Origin: Bacillus salacetis
GTDB lineage: Bacteria > Bacillota > Bacilli > Bacillales > Bacillaceae_B
Length of the DNA stretch: 64,000 bases
Direction of reading: 5' to 3'
NCBI RefSeq assembly: GCF_003581585.1
Contig: NZ_QXIR01000017.1
Location: 41,419 to 105,418 of the forward strand
Below the pieces are notes generated by a model, which was not told where the DNA came from, searched no databases, and worked only from the letters and a program-made list of their open reading frames with translations. Numbering within the stretch: position 1 is the first letter of the stretch; each line of letters opens with the position of its first letter. Shown one piece after another: positions 42,429-51,018 of the stretch. The position numbers and the translations under genes are program-made.

Positions 42429-43587
42429 CATCCTTTCCAGTAAAATCATCCGGATATTTCCCCGCAAGGATCCCAAATAAAGGCTTGAAATAAATCATCG
42501 CATCACTCTCATCCGTCTCGACCATCATCCAGCTTTTCATCGAAGAGAGGCACTCCTTCCTGATCGTCTCAACCGTAGCTTCCCGGAAATATTTCGACCA
42601 ACCGGACCCATTCTGTTCTCTCAACTCTATGATCAACTGATCGAAGTCCCCAGTCGTCAACAGTAAATCACCGGATTCCAGGGGCGTGAATGAAGAACGC
42701 CTTTCATATAGTAGATACGAAAGCTGCAATAATACATCGGTCACGGCTTTATTATCCGGAAAATACTCATACTTGTAATGAGGTTCCTGTAAAGACAGAA
42801 ATGCCGTATTCTTGAACAGCCGAAGGCGGTAATGGCTGTGTTTCTCAATGTCTTCCATCATACGGTTCCGAAAGTTCCGGATATAAATAAAATCAGGATC
42901 GCTGCTTGATTTTCTATGTACGCCAGGAGAAAAGAACAATTGGCGGTAGACGCGCTTTCTCCGCTCATCTTCCTGCTGAAACTTCCAATCTTCCTGAAGA
43001 AGATCCTGCCAGCAGGTAAACTGAGTCAAATCTTCCGGAAATGACCGAATGAAATATTTACTGTAAACCGTTGTTTCATACAGCACCTCATGTTCTTCGT
43101 CGGTATCAAACTTCTGAATATTCCCGTCCACCGTACTGATCAGCTGAAGGTCTGCCATTGTTTTAATCGTACGGATAAGGGACTTCCGGTGAGTATACAC
43201 CGTCCAATCGATCCCTTCGTCCCCCTCATAGTCATGTCTGATTTCCTCTGCCAGTTCCGACAACAGAAACTGTTCACCGACAGACTTTTCCTCAAGAAAT
43301 GCCATGGCATAACAGAACAACGCGTAATCTCGCTGCTCTTGAAACGATGATATGCCCATCCATGCCTCAGGCTCGACCGGAATTTTTTCAAGCTTAATAA
43401 AATGCTGATGGACGATTAACAAGAGGCCGAATTTGTCATCAAGATACCGTCTCAATACCTTCTCACGTTCCCGGATCAACTGATACTCCTGTGGATTCTC
43501 ACTTCTCAATATCCAGAACTCATTCAGCAGGAGTTCCAATCCTTCAATCGCTTTGTCATCGAATTCAACCGTCTGTATCTCTTCCAA
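42415..43587 (-). CDS. jetB: Wadjet JetB (MukE-like subunit, TIGR02678/DUF2398)
   Basis: 390 residues from TTG 43587 (AAGGGGGG upstream). Two winged-helix-like regions as expected for a MukE-type subunit: EQFLLSELAEEI...YTHRKSLIRTIKTMADLQLI and DLLLTTGDFDQLIIELREQN. Overlaps the preceding frame by 23 bp and jetC by a few bases. In Wadjet it binds the kleisin JetA and links it to JetC. Confidence 0.88.
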   Translation of the reverse strand: MEEIQTVEFDDKAIEGLELLLNEFWILRSENPQEYQLIREREKVLRRYLDDKFGLLLIVHQHFIKLEKIPVEPEAWMGISSFQEQRDYALFCYAMAFLEEKSVGEQFLLSELAEEIRHDYEGDEGIDWTVYTHRKSLIRTIKTMADLQLISTVDGNIQKFDTDEEHEVLYETTVYSKYFIRSFPEDLTQFTCWQDLLQEDWKFQQEDERRKRVYRQLFFSPGVHRKSSSDPDFIYIRNFRNRMMEDIEKHSHYRLRLFKNTAFLSLQEPHYKYEYFPDNKAVTDVLLQLSYLLYERRSSFTPLESGDLLLTTGDFDQLIIELREQNGSGWSKYFREATVETIRKECLSSMKSWMMVETDESDAMIYFKPLFGILAGKYPDDFTGKDDESE

Positions 43588-43909
43588 CCGATAGCCCCCC
43601 TTTCATTTCTAATGTCACATCAGGCATCTTTAACACTCCGTCTTCCGCTTGCAGGATCACCATTCGATCACGATGGACCTGAACCTGAACCGTGAACCCA
43701 TAATCCGTTTTAATGGTCTGTTTCTTGGTGGCCATTGCTTTACCGATCCAGCTGAGAATCACCTTCCGGACAAAAGGCTCCACTACATCAAGCTCAGAAA
43801 TAATCATTTTGTCATCTGTAAACAGATTTTCGATGATAGTGCGCTCCTGTTCCTTTTCAGCAAGATGTTCCCGCATCAATGCCTTTTTCTTTTCCTCATT
43901 CGATACCAT
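43565..43909 (-). CDS. jetA: C-terminal part of Wadjet JetA, in a shifted frame
   Basis: 114 residues: EEKKKALMREHLAEKEQERT, then ISELDVVEPFVRKVILSWIG and VILQAEDGVLKMPDVTLEMK. This corresponds to the C-terminal winged-helix portion of DUF2397 (TIGR02677) proteins, which are normally about 500 residues in one chain. Here it overlaps the first part by 34 bp in the -1 frame. An ATG at 43909 exists but only GGGG two bases upstream could act as ribosome site. So it is either made by frameshifting, or reinitiated, or the gene is broken. Confidence 0.75.
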   Translation of the reverse strand: MVSNEEKKKALMREHLAEKEQERTIIENLFTDDKMIISELDVVEPFVRKVILSWIGKAMATKKQTIKTDYGFTVQVQVHRDRMVILQAEDGVLKMPDVTLEMKGGLSVGRDTDG

Positions 43910-45081
43910 CGCCCCGGCTTCGTTTTTTCCTTATAAGATCTGATCCTTGGTTTGATAGGCAGGATGATCGGTTCTTCCTCCCAAATATCACTGTGAATAT
44001 TTTCTGTCGTATCTTCTTCGATTTTCAGATGCCTGATCGTCATGGAACCGAAAACGACCGCTGATAATTGATGGGCATCTTCCATCGAACGGCTCCCGCT
44101 GAAGAGCCCAGCAAGATGAAGATAATCTTTCTTACGGCTTTGATGACTGTGATGCCGTTCGCTCATCCGCTGCACATAACGAGTGATCCGTCTGATCATT
44201 TCATTCGTCTGAAGCTGCAGCATCTCGAGCTCGCTCGATTGGCTGTCGCTCCCGAGAAACCATGACCTCATCACTCGCCAGAAATCGTGGAACTCCTGAT
44301 ACCAATCCATCACCGTCTCTTCCCAGATTTCCTCTAGCCTGGGAATTTGCCTCCTATGATCAGCAAGCTTATCAAAGAAAGGAGCCACAACCTGCTGATC
44401 CATCCGTTCCAGCACATCCGAAATCTGAAAGGATGTTTTCTGCAAGGACACAATAAAGTCCCTCAGATAAGTGGTGAATTGATTTTTATACACCAAGAAC
44501 GCCTCACTCTGCATTCGCTGATCCGTTTGTTCACTGTTGATATACGCAATATAATCAGCCGTGCTCGTCCGAATCGTCCGAAAATATTGTAAGAGGTCTT
44601 CCCATAGGAGCATATACGTCTCAGAAGATTCCGATAGTCCCTTTTTCAACTCATGATCCAATTTGTTCACGGATTCAAGCAGCCTGTCAAACTGTGACTT
44701 CTCTAGAGAACCACCGAAACTCTCCCCGCTCTTCTTCTCAAGCGTCGACACCATTCTCTCGATCTCAATCGTATAAGGCGTCGACTGATAGCGAAACCGC
44801 TTCTTCTTATACTCCTCGATCGTCTTCGCATTTGTCATATCCTGCCGGGCATTCAGATTCTTCCACTTCACCAGCTGAGCAAGCTGGACAAGAAGCTGCT
44901 CCTCTTCATAATGCTCGTAATGAGGGAGATCTCTCATGTATTCCAGCACCTCTTCTGGTGAAATAAAATCCCGCATCCGTTCATGCTGTAAATAAAAGTA
45001 TCGTAGAATCGTTCGGTATTCAGCCGCATTCTCAGCAGTTAAATAACTCGCTTCGATAAGTTTTTTCATTGGTCCTTGCAT
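43876..45081 (-). CDS. jetA: Wadjet JetA (kleisin, TIGR02677/DUF2397), N-terminal part
   Basis: 401 residues from ATG 45081 (AGAGGTG seven bases upstream); the longer reading passes through that site. N-terminal winged helix (AAEYRTILRYFYLQHERMRD, then LLVQLAQLVKWKNL) and a long helical middle, as in MukF-like kleisins. It ends in the basic run YRMRKRKRH, which is not the usual C-terminus: the family C-terminal domain is found in the next frame. At SYKEK the DNA has six A, where a -1 slip joins both parts (about 515 residues in total). First gene of the Wadjet operon. Confidence 0.82.
   Translation of the reverse strand: MQGPMKKLIEASYLTAENAAEYRTILRYFYLQHERMRDFISPEEVLEYMRDLPHYEHYEEEQLLVQLAQLVKWKNLNARQDMTNAKTIEEYKKKRFRYQSTPYTIEIERMVSTLEKKSGESFGGSLEKSQFDRLLESVNKLDHELKKGLSESSETYMLLWEDLLQYFRTIRTSTADYIAYINSEQTDQRMQSEAFLVYKNQFTTYLRDFIVSLQKTSFQISDVLERMDQQVVAPFFDKLADHRRQIPRLEEIWEETVMDWYQEFHDFWRVMRSWFLGSDSQSSELEMLQLQTNEMIRRITRYVQRMSERHHSHQSRKKDYLHLAGLFSGSRSMEDAHQLSAVVFGSMTIRHLKIEEDTTENIHSDIWEEEPIILPIKPRIRSYKEKTKPGRWYRMRKRKRH
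43923..43928 (-). other. A6 run: candidate -1 frameshift site in jetA
   Basis: On the coding strand the frame reads GAA AAA ACG; moving back one base gives AAA AAC GAA, that is the A-AAA-AAC string, and enters the frame of the C-terminal part, which is open from nine bases upstream of this point. I see no obvious downstream pseudoknot by eye. An indel in the run is an equally simple explanation. Confidence 0.45.
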
Positions 45082-45254
45082 ATTTATGCACCTCTTTTCA
45101 TGGCTATCATACTTCACTCATTTTATGTATATGGAATAATTATACCAGTTAAGGGAGCCAGAGGGACAGGTACAGTGGCTCTATATGGAGGGAAAGATAG
45201 TAAGAGATAAGATAAGTACATTTTCCAGGAAGGATCATTATAAGGATACAAAAA

Positions 45255-45290
45255 AAGAGCGATTCATTCAGATAATCCCTGATCGCTCTT
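45255..45290 (-). terminator. Terminator of the 130-codon gene
   Basis: AAGAGCGAT / ATCGCTCTT stem with an 18-base loop; on the minus strand TTTTTTTG follows. Its stem begins at the stop codon of the gene. Confidence 0.75.
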
Positions 45291-45682
45291 CACTGATCCT
45301 TCTTAAGCTCATCAACCTTCCCCATGTCAGTTACCTCTCTGAGCATAGGAAAATTCAAATCAAAGGTATCTTTCGAATATCTTTTATCCTTCAAACTCTC
45401 TATAACAGATTGTGGAACACGGCCACTCTCCAACAGTCTTACTAAATCGGTTCTCGCAATTTCCCCTACCTTCTTCTCACTATCCGGCTCTGCTTCCACC
45501 GCCACCGTTACAGCTGCCTCTTTTTCCGCCACGTTGTATTCCTCATACTTACGGACTTTCCGGCTTAACTGTTTCAGCAGCCTCTTCTTTTCCTCTATCT
45601 TTTCTTCCAGCTCCAATAGTTCTTTCTGTCTTAGACTGATGGTTGTTTCAAGGTTTGAGAGTTCTAAGAGTTTCTTAATCAT
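45290..45682 (-). CDS. Coiled-coil protein of unknown function, divergent from the helicase gene
   Basis: 130 residues. Residues about 10-48 form a coiled coil (LRQKELLELEEKIEEKKRLL). A linker rich in Val/Glu follows, then a C-terminal block RTDLVRLLESGRVPQSVIES with YSKDTFDLNFPMLREV. AGGAGG precedes ATG 45682. It sits between jetA and the PLD-helicase gene, 95 bp from the latter, and shares the divergent promoter region with it. The C-terminal block looks like a small nucleic-acid-binding motif, but I cannot name the family. Confidence 0.6.
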   Translation of the reverse strand: MIKKLLELSNLETTISLRQKELLELEEKIEEKKRLLKQLSRKVRKYEEYNVAEKEAAVTVAVEAEPDSEKKVGEIARTDLVRLLESGRVPQSVIESLKDKRYSKDTFDLNFPMLREVTDMGKVDELKKDQ

Positions 45683-45776
45683 TGGGACCTCCTCTATTCA
45701 CAAGCACGATTCCTTTTATATCTATGTTATTATGATTATACCAAATAAAACCATATATTAGGAAAGGATCCCCATC

Positions 45777-48700
45777 ATGCTTAAACAAGGAATCTATGAA
45801 GAAATCATTACGAAAAAGCTTCAGGACGAGCTGTCTGGTTCGGACTTGGATTTTGATATCGGCAAGACCCCTCTGGATGTGGAGGAAGCGCGGAAAGTCC
45901 TTTCTTCTTACATCAGTTCGGTGACGAGGAATGCTCTGAAATCTGTTCGCGATGAGGAGCGGAATGATCAGCAGGCTCTCCTGAGACAGATTGAGACCTG
46001 CAATGACATCATCACGATTCTAAGCCAGCGACTGGACCGCCAGGAATTTGAACGACTGAAGATTGCCGAAGAAGGCGAGGTCCTGACACATATCTACTCC
46101 AAGATGAACTCCATCCGAAGCATCGGTAATCAGGAAGTCATCCGTCCCGTTACACCCATCTCTGAGAGCTCCTTATTCACCGGCTCCAGCTACGAGCCGA
46201 ACATGCTAGGTGAACTGAAGAAGGAAATCGTCTCCTCTGATTCTATCGATATGCTTGTGTCCTTCATCAAGTGGAGCGGGCTGCGGATCATTTTAGAAGA
46301 ATTGAAGACATTCACGGAGGGTGGCGGCAGGCTGCGGGTCATCACAACCTCCTACATGGAGGCGACGGATTATAAGGCGATCCAGGAGCTGAGCAAGCTT
46401 CCCACCACCGAAATCCAGATTTCTTATGATGTACAGCGGACAAGACTGCATGCCAAGGCCTATCTTTTTAAAAGAGAGACCGGCTTCAGCACAGCTTATA
46501 TCGGCTCCTCCAACCTCTCCAATCCTGCTCTGACGTCGGGGCTCGAGTGGAATGTGAAGGTAACCGAGAAGGATTCCTTTGATGTGCTCAAAAAATGTGA
46601 GGCCACCTTTGAAAGCTATTGGAACGACAAGGAATTCAAAGTTTTTAACGGAGAAAATGAGGAAGACAACCTGACCCTTAAGCTGGCTTTGGAAAAAAGC
46701 AAAGTCGCTGAGGAATCGGTTCAGTATCTCTTTGACATCCAGCCTTACTACTATCAAAAAGAGATTCTCGAAAAGCTGCAGGCAGAACGGGAAGTTCATC
46801 ATCGTTATAAAAATCTGCTGGTTGCAGCAACCGGTGTCGGAAAAACCGTCATCTCTGCTTTCGACTACAAACGCTTCCGGAAGGCAAACGGCGGCAAAGC
46901 AAAGTTGCTTTTTGTTGCTCACCGGGAGGAAATTTTAAAACAAAGTCTGAACACTTTCCGTGCGATCTTACGTGAACCGAACTTCGGGGACATGCTTGTT
47001 GGAACACACCAGCCATCCTCTCTCGATCACTTATTTGTCAGCATTCACAGCTTTAACAGCAAGGAGCTTCATCAACATACCGAGAGCGGCTACTACGATT
47101 TCATCATCGTCGATGAGTTTCACCATGCGGCCGCTGACTCTTATCAAAAGCTGCTGAACCATTATCAGCCGGGGATTCTCCTGGGACTGACCGCTACCCC
47201 TGAGAGAATGGATGGAAAAAGTGTTCTTTCTTATTTTGATGACCACATCGCAGCCGAAATGCGGTTAACCGAAGCGGTCAATCAAAAGCTGTTAAGTCCT
47301 TTTCAATACTTCTGTGTCACCGATACCGTCGATCTCTCCAACCTGAAATGGTCCCGAGGCGGTTATGATACCAAGCAACTGGAAAATGTCTATACGTCCA
47401 ATCACCTCAGAAGCTCGCAGATCGCCCAAAGCGTCCAGAAGTATGTCACGGATATCAGCGATGTAAAAGGACTGGGCTTCTGCGTGTCGATTGCCCATGC
47501 GCAGTACATGGCCGATTTCTTCAACAAATCCGGCATCCCTTCCATCGCATTACATGGAGGAACCGACCGTAAATCCCGTCAAGAAGCTCAGCAGTTGCTC
47601 GTCTCGGGAGAAATCAAAGTCATCTTCGTCGTCGACTTATACAATGAAGGAATCGACATCCCGGAAATCAACACCGTGCTGTTCCTGCGGCCAACAGAAA
47701 GTTTAACCGTCTTCCTGCAGCAGCTCGGACGCGGCCTTCGCCTATCAGAAGACAAGGAATGCCTGACTGTCCTGGATTTCGTCGGACAAGCACACCGCAA
47801 CTATTCGTACGAAGAAAAACTGAGAGCCCTGATCGGCAAATCAAAGCACTCCGTCCAGTACTATGTCGAAAACGGATTCTTCAACCTGCCAAAAGGCTGC
47901 TTCGTTCAACTGGAAAAACAAGCGAAGGAATACATCCTGCGGAATATCAAAGCCGGCGCCAACACCAAAGCAAACCTTGTAGCCAAACTAAAAACCTTTG
48001 AGCACGATACAGGGAAACCTGTTACCTTGAAAACTTTCCTGGAGCACTATCACCTGGATCTCTATGACTTTTACGGAGGAAATAAAAATAGAAGCTTTTC
48101 CCGCTTGCTAGTGGAAGCGGGACTTGCAGAAGATTTCACCTATGAAGGAGAACAGTGGCTTACAAGCCGCCTGCCGAACCTCTTTCATCTCAACTCAAGA
48201 AAACTGCTGGCGTTTTTAAAAGACTACATGGAAACGGAAGAAGTGAATGGGAAAGAAGAAGAACTAATGCTGAACATGTTCTATTACTCCTTTTATCAAG
48301 CCCATCCTGAAAAAGAAGGACTCTCTTCCATTAAGGAAGGCATTGAAAAAGTGTCCGAGCATCCTGCGTTCAAAGAGGAGATCAAACAAATTGTAGAGGT
48401 TCTCTATGACTCTCTAGAAACGATTGAATTGAAGCCGAACTTCGCCTTCCCTTGCCCGCTCCAAGTCCACAGCCGCTACTCAACAGCACAAGTACTGGCT
48501 GGATTTGACTACAACAATGAAGAGCAAAGTCCGGCATTCCGGGAAGGAGTCAAATACTTCAAGGACAAGAACCTGGATATCTTCTTCATCACGCTGAACA
48601 AATCGGAAAAAGACTTCTCGCCATCAACACTTTACGAGGACTATGCCATAAACGAAAAACTATTCCACTGGCAAACCCAAAGTAAAGTCAGCGAAGAAAG

Positions 48701-48926
48701 CCCAACCGGACAGCGGTACATCCACCACCGCCAGACCGGAAACAAGATCGCCCTGTTTGTTAGAGAATACAAAAAAGAGAAAGGCAGCATTCCTTCACCT
48801 TTCGTCTTTCTTGGGACAGCCAATTATATTAAGCACTCAGGAAACAAACCGATGAGTTTTGTTTGGGAACTTGAGGAGGAAATGCCTTCTTATTTGGTGC
48901 CTCGGGCTAATAAGAATATACTTTAA
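45777..48926 (+). CDS. PLD nuclease - SF2 helicase - DUF3427 fusion protein
   Basis: 1049 residues. Phospholipase-D-type nuclease domain at about 140-290 (HAKAYLF with His225, IGSSNLS). DEAD/DEAH helicase at about 320-700: Walker A AATGVGKT (about 350), DEFHHA (Asp446), LTATPERMDG and QQLGRGLR (about 647). The C-terminal region (about 740-1049) matches DUF3427. Proteins of this layout are frequent in defence islands and resemble restriction-type helicase-nucleases. AGGAAAGG sets ATG 45777. It is followed by a very strong terminator, so it is monocistronic. Confidence 0.88.
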   Translation: MLKQGIYEEIITKKLQDELSGSDLDFDIGKTPLDVEEARKVLSSYISSVTRNALKSVRDEERNDQQALLRQIETCNDIITILSQRLDRQEFERLKIAEEGEVLTHIYSKMNSIRSIGNQEVIRPVTPISESSLFTGSSYEPNMLGELKKEIVSSDSIDMLVSFIKWSGLRIILEELKTFTEGGGRLRVITTSYMEATDYKAIQELSKLPTTEIQISYDVQRTRLHAKAYLFKRETGFSTAYIGSSNLSNPALTSGLEWNVKVTEKDSFDVLKKCEATFESYWNDKEFKVFNGENEEDNLTLKLALEKSKVAEESVQYLFDIQPYYYQKEILEKLQAEREVHHRYKNLLVAATGVGKTVISAFDYKRFRKANGGKAKLLFVAHREEILKQSLNTFRAILREPNFGDMLVGTHQPSSLDHLFVSIHSFNSKELHQHTESGYYDFIIVDEFHHAAADSYQKLLNHYQPGILLGLTATPERMDGKSVLSYFDDHIAAEMRLTEAVNQKLLSPFQYFCVTDTVDLSNLKWSRGGYDTKQLENVYTSNHLRSSQIAQSVQKYVTDISDVKGLGFCVSIAHAQYMADFFNKSGIPSIALHGGTDRKSRQEAQQLLVSGEIKVIFVVDLYNEGIDIPEINTVLFLRPTESLTVFLQQLGRGLRLSEDKECLTVLDFVGQAHRNYSYEEKLRALIGKSKHSVQYYVENGFFNLPKGCFVQLEKQAKEYILRNIKAGANTKANLVAKLKTFEHDTGKPVTLKTFLEHYHLDLYDFYGGNKNRSFSRLLVEAGLAEDFTYEGEQWLTSRLPNLFHLNSRKLLAFLKDYMETEEVNGKEEELMLNMFYYSFYQAHPEKEGLSSIKEGIEKVSEHPAFKEEIKQIVEVLYDSLETIELKPNFAFPCPLQVHSRYSTAQVLAGFDYNNEEQSPAFREGVKYFKDKNLDIFFITLNKSEKDFSPSTLYEDYAINEKLFHWQTQSKVSEESPTGQRYIHHRQTGNKIALFVREYKKEKGSIPSPFVFLGTANYIKHSGNKPMSFVWELEEEMPSYLVPRANKNIL

Positions 48927-48965
48927 TTAAACTGGATTTCACCTAATACCTAAACTTAATTTAAT

Positions 48966-48997
48966 GACCAAGGAAACATTTCCTTGGTCATTTTTTA
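48966..48997 (+). terminator. Strong Rho-independent terminator
   Basis: GACCAAGGAAA, CA, TTTCCTTGGTC: perfect 11-bp stem followed by ATTTTTTAT. Confidence 0.9.
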
Positions 48998-49187
48998 TGG
49001 GAACCAATACTACGATTAACTTCTACATTTGGATTGTTATTATCCTCAATAACATTTATCTGTAGTTAGTTTTAAATTAATTCACCAAATTTAAACATTG
49101 ACATATTACATAATCCGGAAGACTCACTTCAGTATCTATAAATATTTTTTATGAAAACTCAGTAAAAAAGTTAGCACATTTCAGATA

Positions 49188-49352
49188 ACTCTTCTCAAGC
49201 TTTTTATAAACCTCTTCCTCCAAATCACCCTTCAGCCGGTCCACCATCGGTACTAAGCAAATTAAAATCCCCCCCCATATCTTCATTGATATTCTCCCCA
49301 GTATCCGACCAGCCTTCTTATTCATTTTCCGTTAATAATCCTCCAGCAGCCC
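49188..49352 (-). pseudogene. Heavily decayed MazG-like gene fragment
   Basis: On the minus strand it still reads LEEEVYKKLEKS and, in other frames, remnants of the NIKEEMADVL and LLEDF regions seen at 33108. An eight-C homopolymer (49269-49276) and several indels destroy the frame. The rest of 48998-49390 shows no gene. Confidence 0.65.
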
Positions 49353-49390
49353 GTATAATGAGGCTTCTTTGAATGCATAAGATATCTAAT

Positions 49391-50293
49391 CTATAGAATA
49401 AATTTGAACCTTACCTTATTTATATCTTCTACTGTTTCATACTTTGTTAAAAAGCTGCTATATCGTAAACTTCCCTTTCTCTTCCTTTTATAATTTATTA
49501 TGATTTTATGTATGCGTTTCCTAAGTATTGCTTCCGCATACCCTAACTCAAAAGGCATCCATTTTGAAAATCTTGAATTTTTACTGTCAATATATAAGAA
49601 GTTATCAGAAATCTCTAAGGCATGTAATATTTCATCAGTGATTTCTACATTAGATAGTTCTCTAAAAAAATTATTCTGTTCAAAAAACCTTTCCAATTCC
49701 TCAATAGTCTCTTTATCCTCTTTGCTTATTAATTCTAAAAATAGATTTATAATCTTTTGAGTTGCTCTTTGATAATTTAGATGATAGTCATCTAACCAAT
49801 CTACATAAGTTGACAGCCCCGACTCATACAGTAATAGAAGTTTAATCCCTAATACCTCTCTGGCATCAATACTACTATGTGAAAGGAAAACATTATACTT
49901 TTCTTGTTTTAGATATTTCTTCATTTTAAATATTAGCATCATAATCAACCGGGAACGAAACACAAATTTCACCTGGTGTACGAGATCAATATTATTCTTA
50001 TCATATATACCTAATTCTTTACTTACTTTTTCAAGCACATCTTTTTCATTTCTATTTTCTGATAGGTTTAATACCTGTTCCGTTGATACTTCCCCAATCC
50101 TCATTATGGAATTCAAAATATTTATTGAATAAGTTGAATCAACTTCTGAAAACTCGTGTGGGTTTTCAATATTTATTATGTACCTTGAATTTCCATCTAA
50201 TTCAGATGCCTTATTATTAAAAACTTTCTTTAAATCTTCAATGTATGAATCTAAATAATTTGTTAAACTCTTTTCAATATCATTAACACGCAA
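49391..50293 (-). CDS. TIR-domain protein (putative extra Thoeris sensor)
   Basis: 300 residues. The N-terminal about 125 residues are helical with no known motif. The C-terminal about 170 form a TIR domain: YNVFLSHSSIDAREVLG, STYVDWLDDYHLN, ALEISDNFLYIDSKNSRFSK and WMPFELGYAEA. AT-rich, like the Thoeris genes just upstream (242 bp, separated by a terminator). In Thoeris, TIR proteins sense phage and make a cyclic-ADPR-type signal; several TIR genes may share one ThsA. It has its own promoter, so an independent TIR effector is the alternative. Confidence 0.78.
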   Translation of the reverse strand: MRVNDIEKSLTNYLDSYIEDLKKVFNNKASELDGNSRYIINIENPHEFSEVDSTYSINILNSIMRIGEVSTEQVLNLSENRNEKDVLEKVSKELGIYDKNNIDLVHQVKFVFRSRLIMMLIFKMKKYLKQEKYNVFLSHSSIDAREVLGIKLLLLYESGLSTYVDWLDDYHLNYQRATQKIINLFLELISKEDKETIEELERFFEQNNFFRELSNVEITDEILHALEISDNFLYIDSKNSRFSKWMPFELGYAEAILRKRIHKIIINYKRKRKGSLRYSSFLTKYETVEDINKVRFKFIL

Positions 50294-50450
50294 TATTATT
50301 AGCCCTCCGTAACATGTTTTTTTAGAGTATGTAAATCCATGACGAATTCAAAAAAGAGAGAGAAACCCATTTTCTCTATACATAATGATCCGGTGTCCTT
50401 CACTAAGTAAAACTAATTCTAAAACTCCTGAAATTATTACTGAATTAAAC

Positions 50451-50482
50451 AGGAACCCTCAACAATGGGGGTTCCTGTTTGA
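50451..50482 (-). terminator. Terminator after thsB
   Basis: AACAGGAACCC-TCAACAATGG-GGGTTCCTGTT, with T tracts on the minus strand; it separates thsAB from the larger TIR gene. Confidence 0.75.
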
Positions 50483-50535
50483 CTTTACTGATTTAGGTTG
50501 CATTATATAATAAGCAAACGTCAATAACTATTTAT

Positions 50536-51018
50536 TTATCTACCTGCTAGTCTTGCGGACTCCTCTATCCAACTAGAAAAATTCTCATACCCTTTGTCTA
50601 AATCCCAATAATACGTTTTAAAGTAATTTGACGCTTTTTTTGATTTTCCGTCTACTGTTATATAAAGATTATCTAATGGGTTCTCTCCTTTTACATCTGT
50701 TTCACCATCTTTATTTTTTAAGCGGTGAATATAGATTCCAAGTAAACCATTTCCCTTTTCTACACTTTTTTCAATTTCATACTTAACCCATTTTCTTTCT
50801 GAGGTTTCTTTTCCAATTAGGACTACCGTTACGGAGGTCCCTTTCATTTGTTCTTCTATCCATTCTTTTATTGCCTTATCACCCTTTCTTTTTACTTCTT
50901 CCCATTCTGCCTTATCAATATAACCCTTAATAGATTGAGTTATATTTGAGTTTCTTACCTGCCCTGCTCTCCATGCATCTTTTTCATAATGAAAACTAAA
51001 AAAAACCTTTCTTGCCAC
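50536..51018 (-). CDS. thsB: Thoeris ThsB (TIR-like, DUF1863)
   Basis: 160 residues. MARKVFFSFHYEKDAWRAGQ is the hallmark N-terminus of the DUF1863 TIR-like domain, followed by SVTVVLIGKETSERKWVKYE with the conserved catalytic-Glu region, and LLGIYIHRLKN. GTG 51018 shares one base with the thsA stop (TAGTG) and has AGGAGGAG six bases upstream. It senses infection and produces the NAD-derived signal that activates ThsA. Confidence 0.92.
   Translation of the reverse strand: MARKVFFSFHYEKDAWRAGQVRNSNITQSIKGYIDKAEWEEVKRKGDKAIKEWIEEQMKGTSVTVVLIGKETSERKWVKYEIEKSVEKGNGLLGIYIHRLKNKDGETDVKGENPLDNLYITVDGKSKKASNYFKTYYWDLDKGYENFSSWIEESARLAGR

Noticed and set aside
45185..45445. Plus-strand open frame of 86 codons near the jetA promoter
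   Set aside because: It overlaps the terminator and coding region of the well-supported minus-strand 130-codon gene and has no clear ribosome site or motif.
49269..49276. Eight-C homopolymer as a phase-variation switch
   Set aside because: It lies inside a MazG-like fragment that has further indels and no open frame, so there is nothing to switch.
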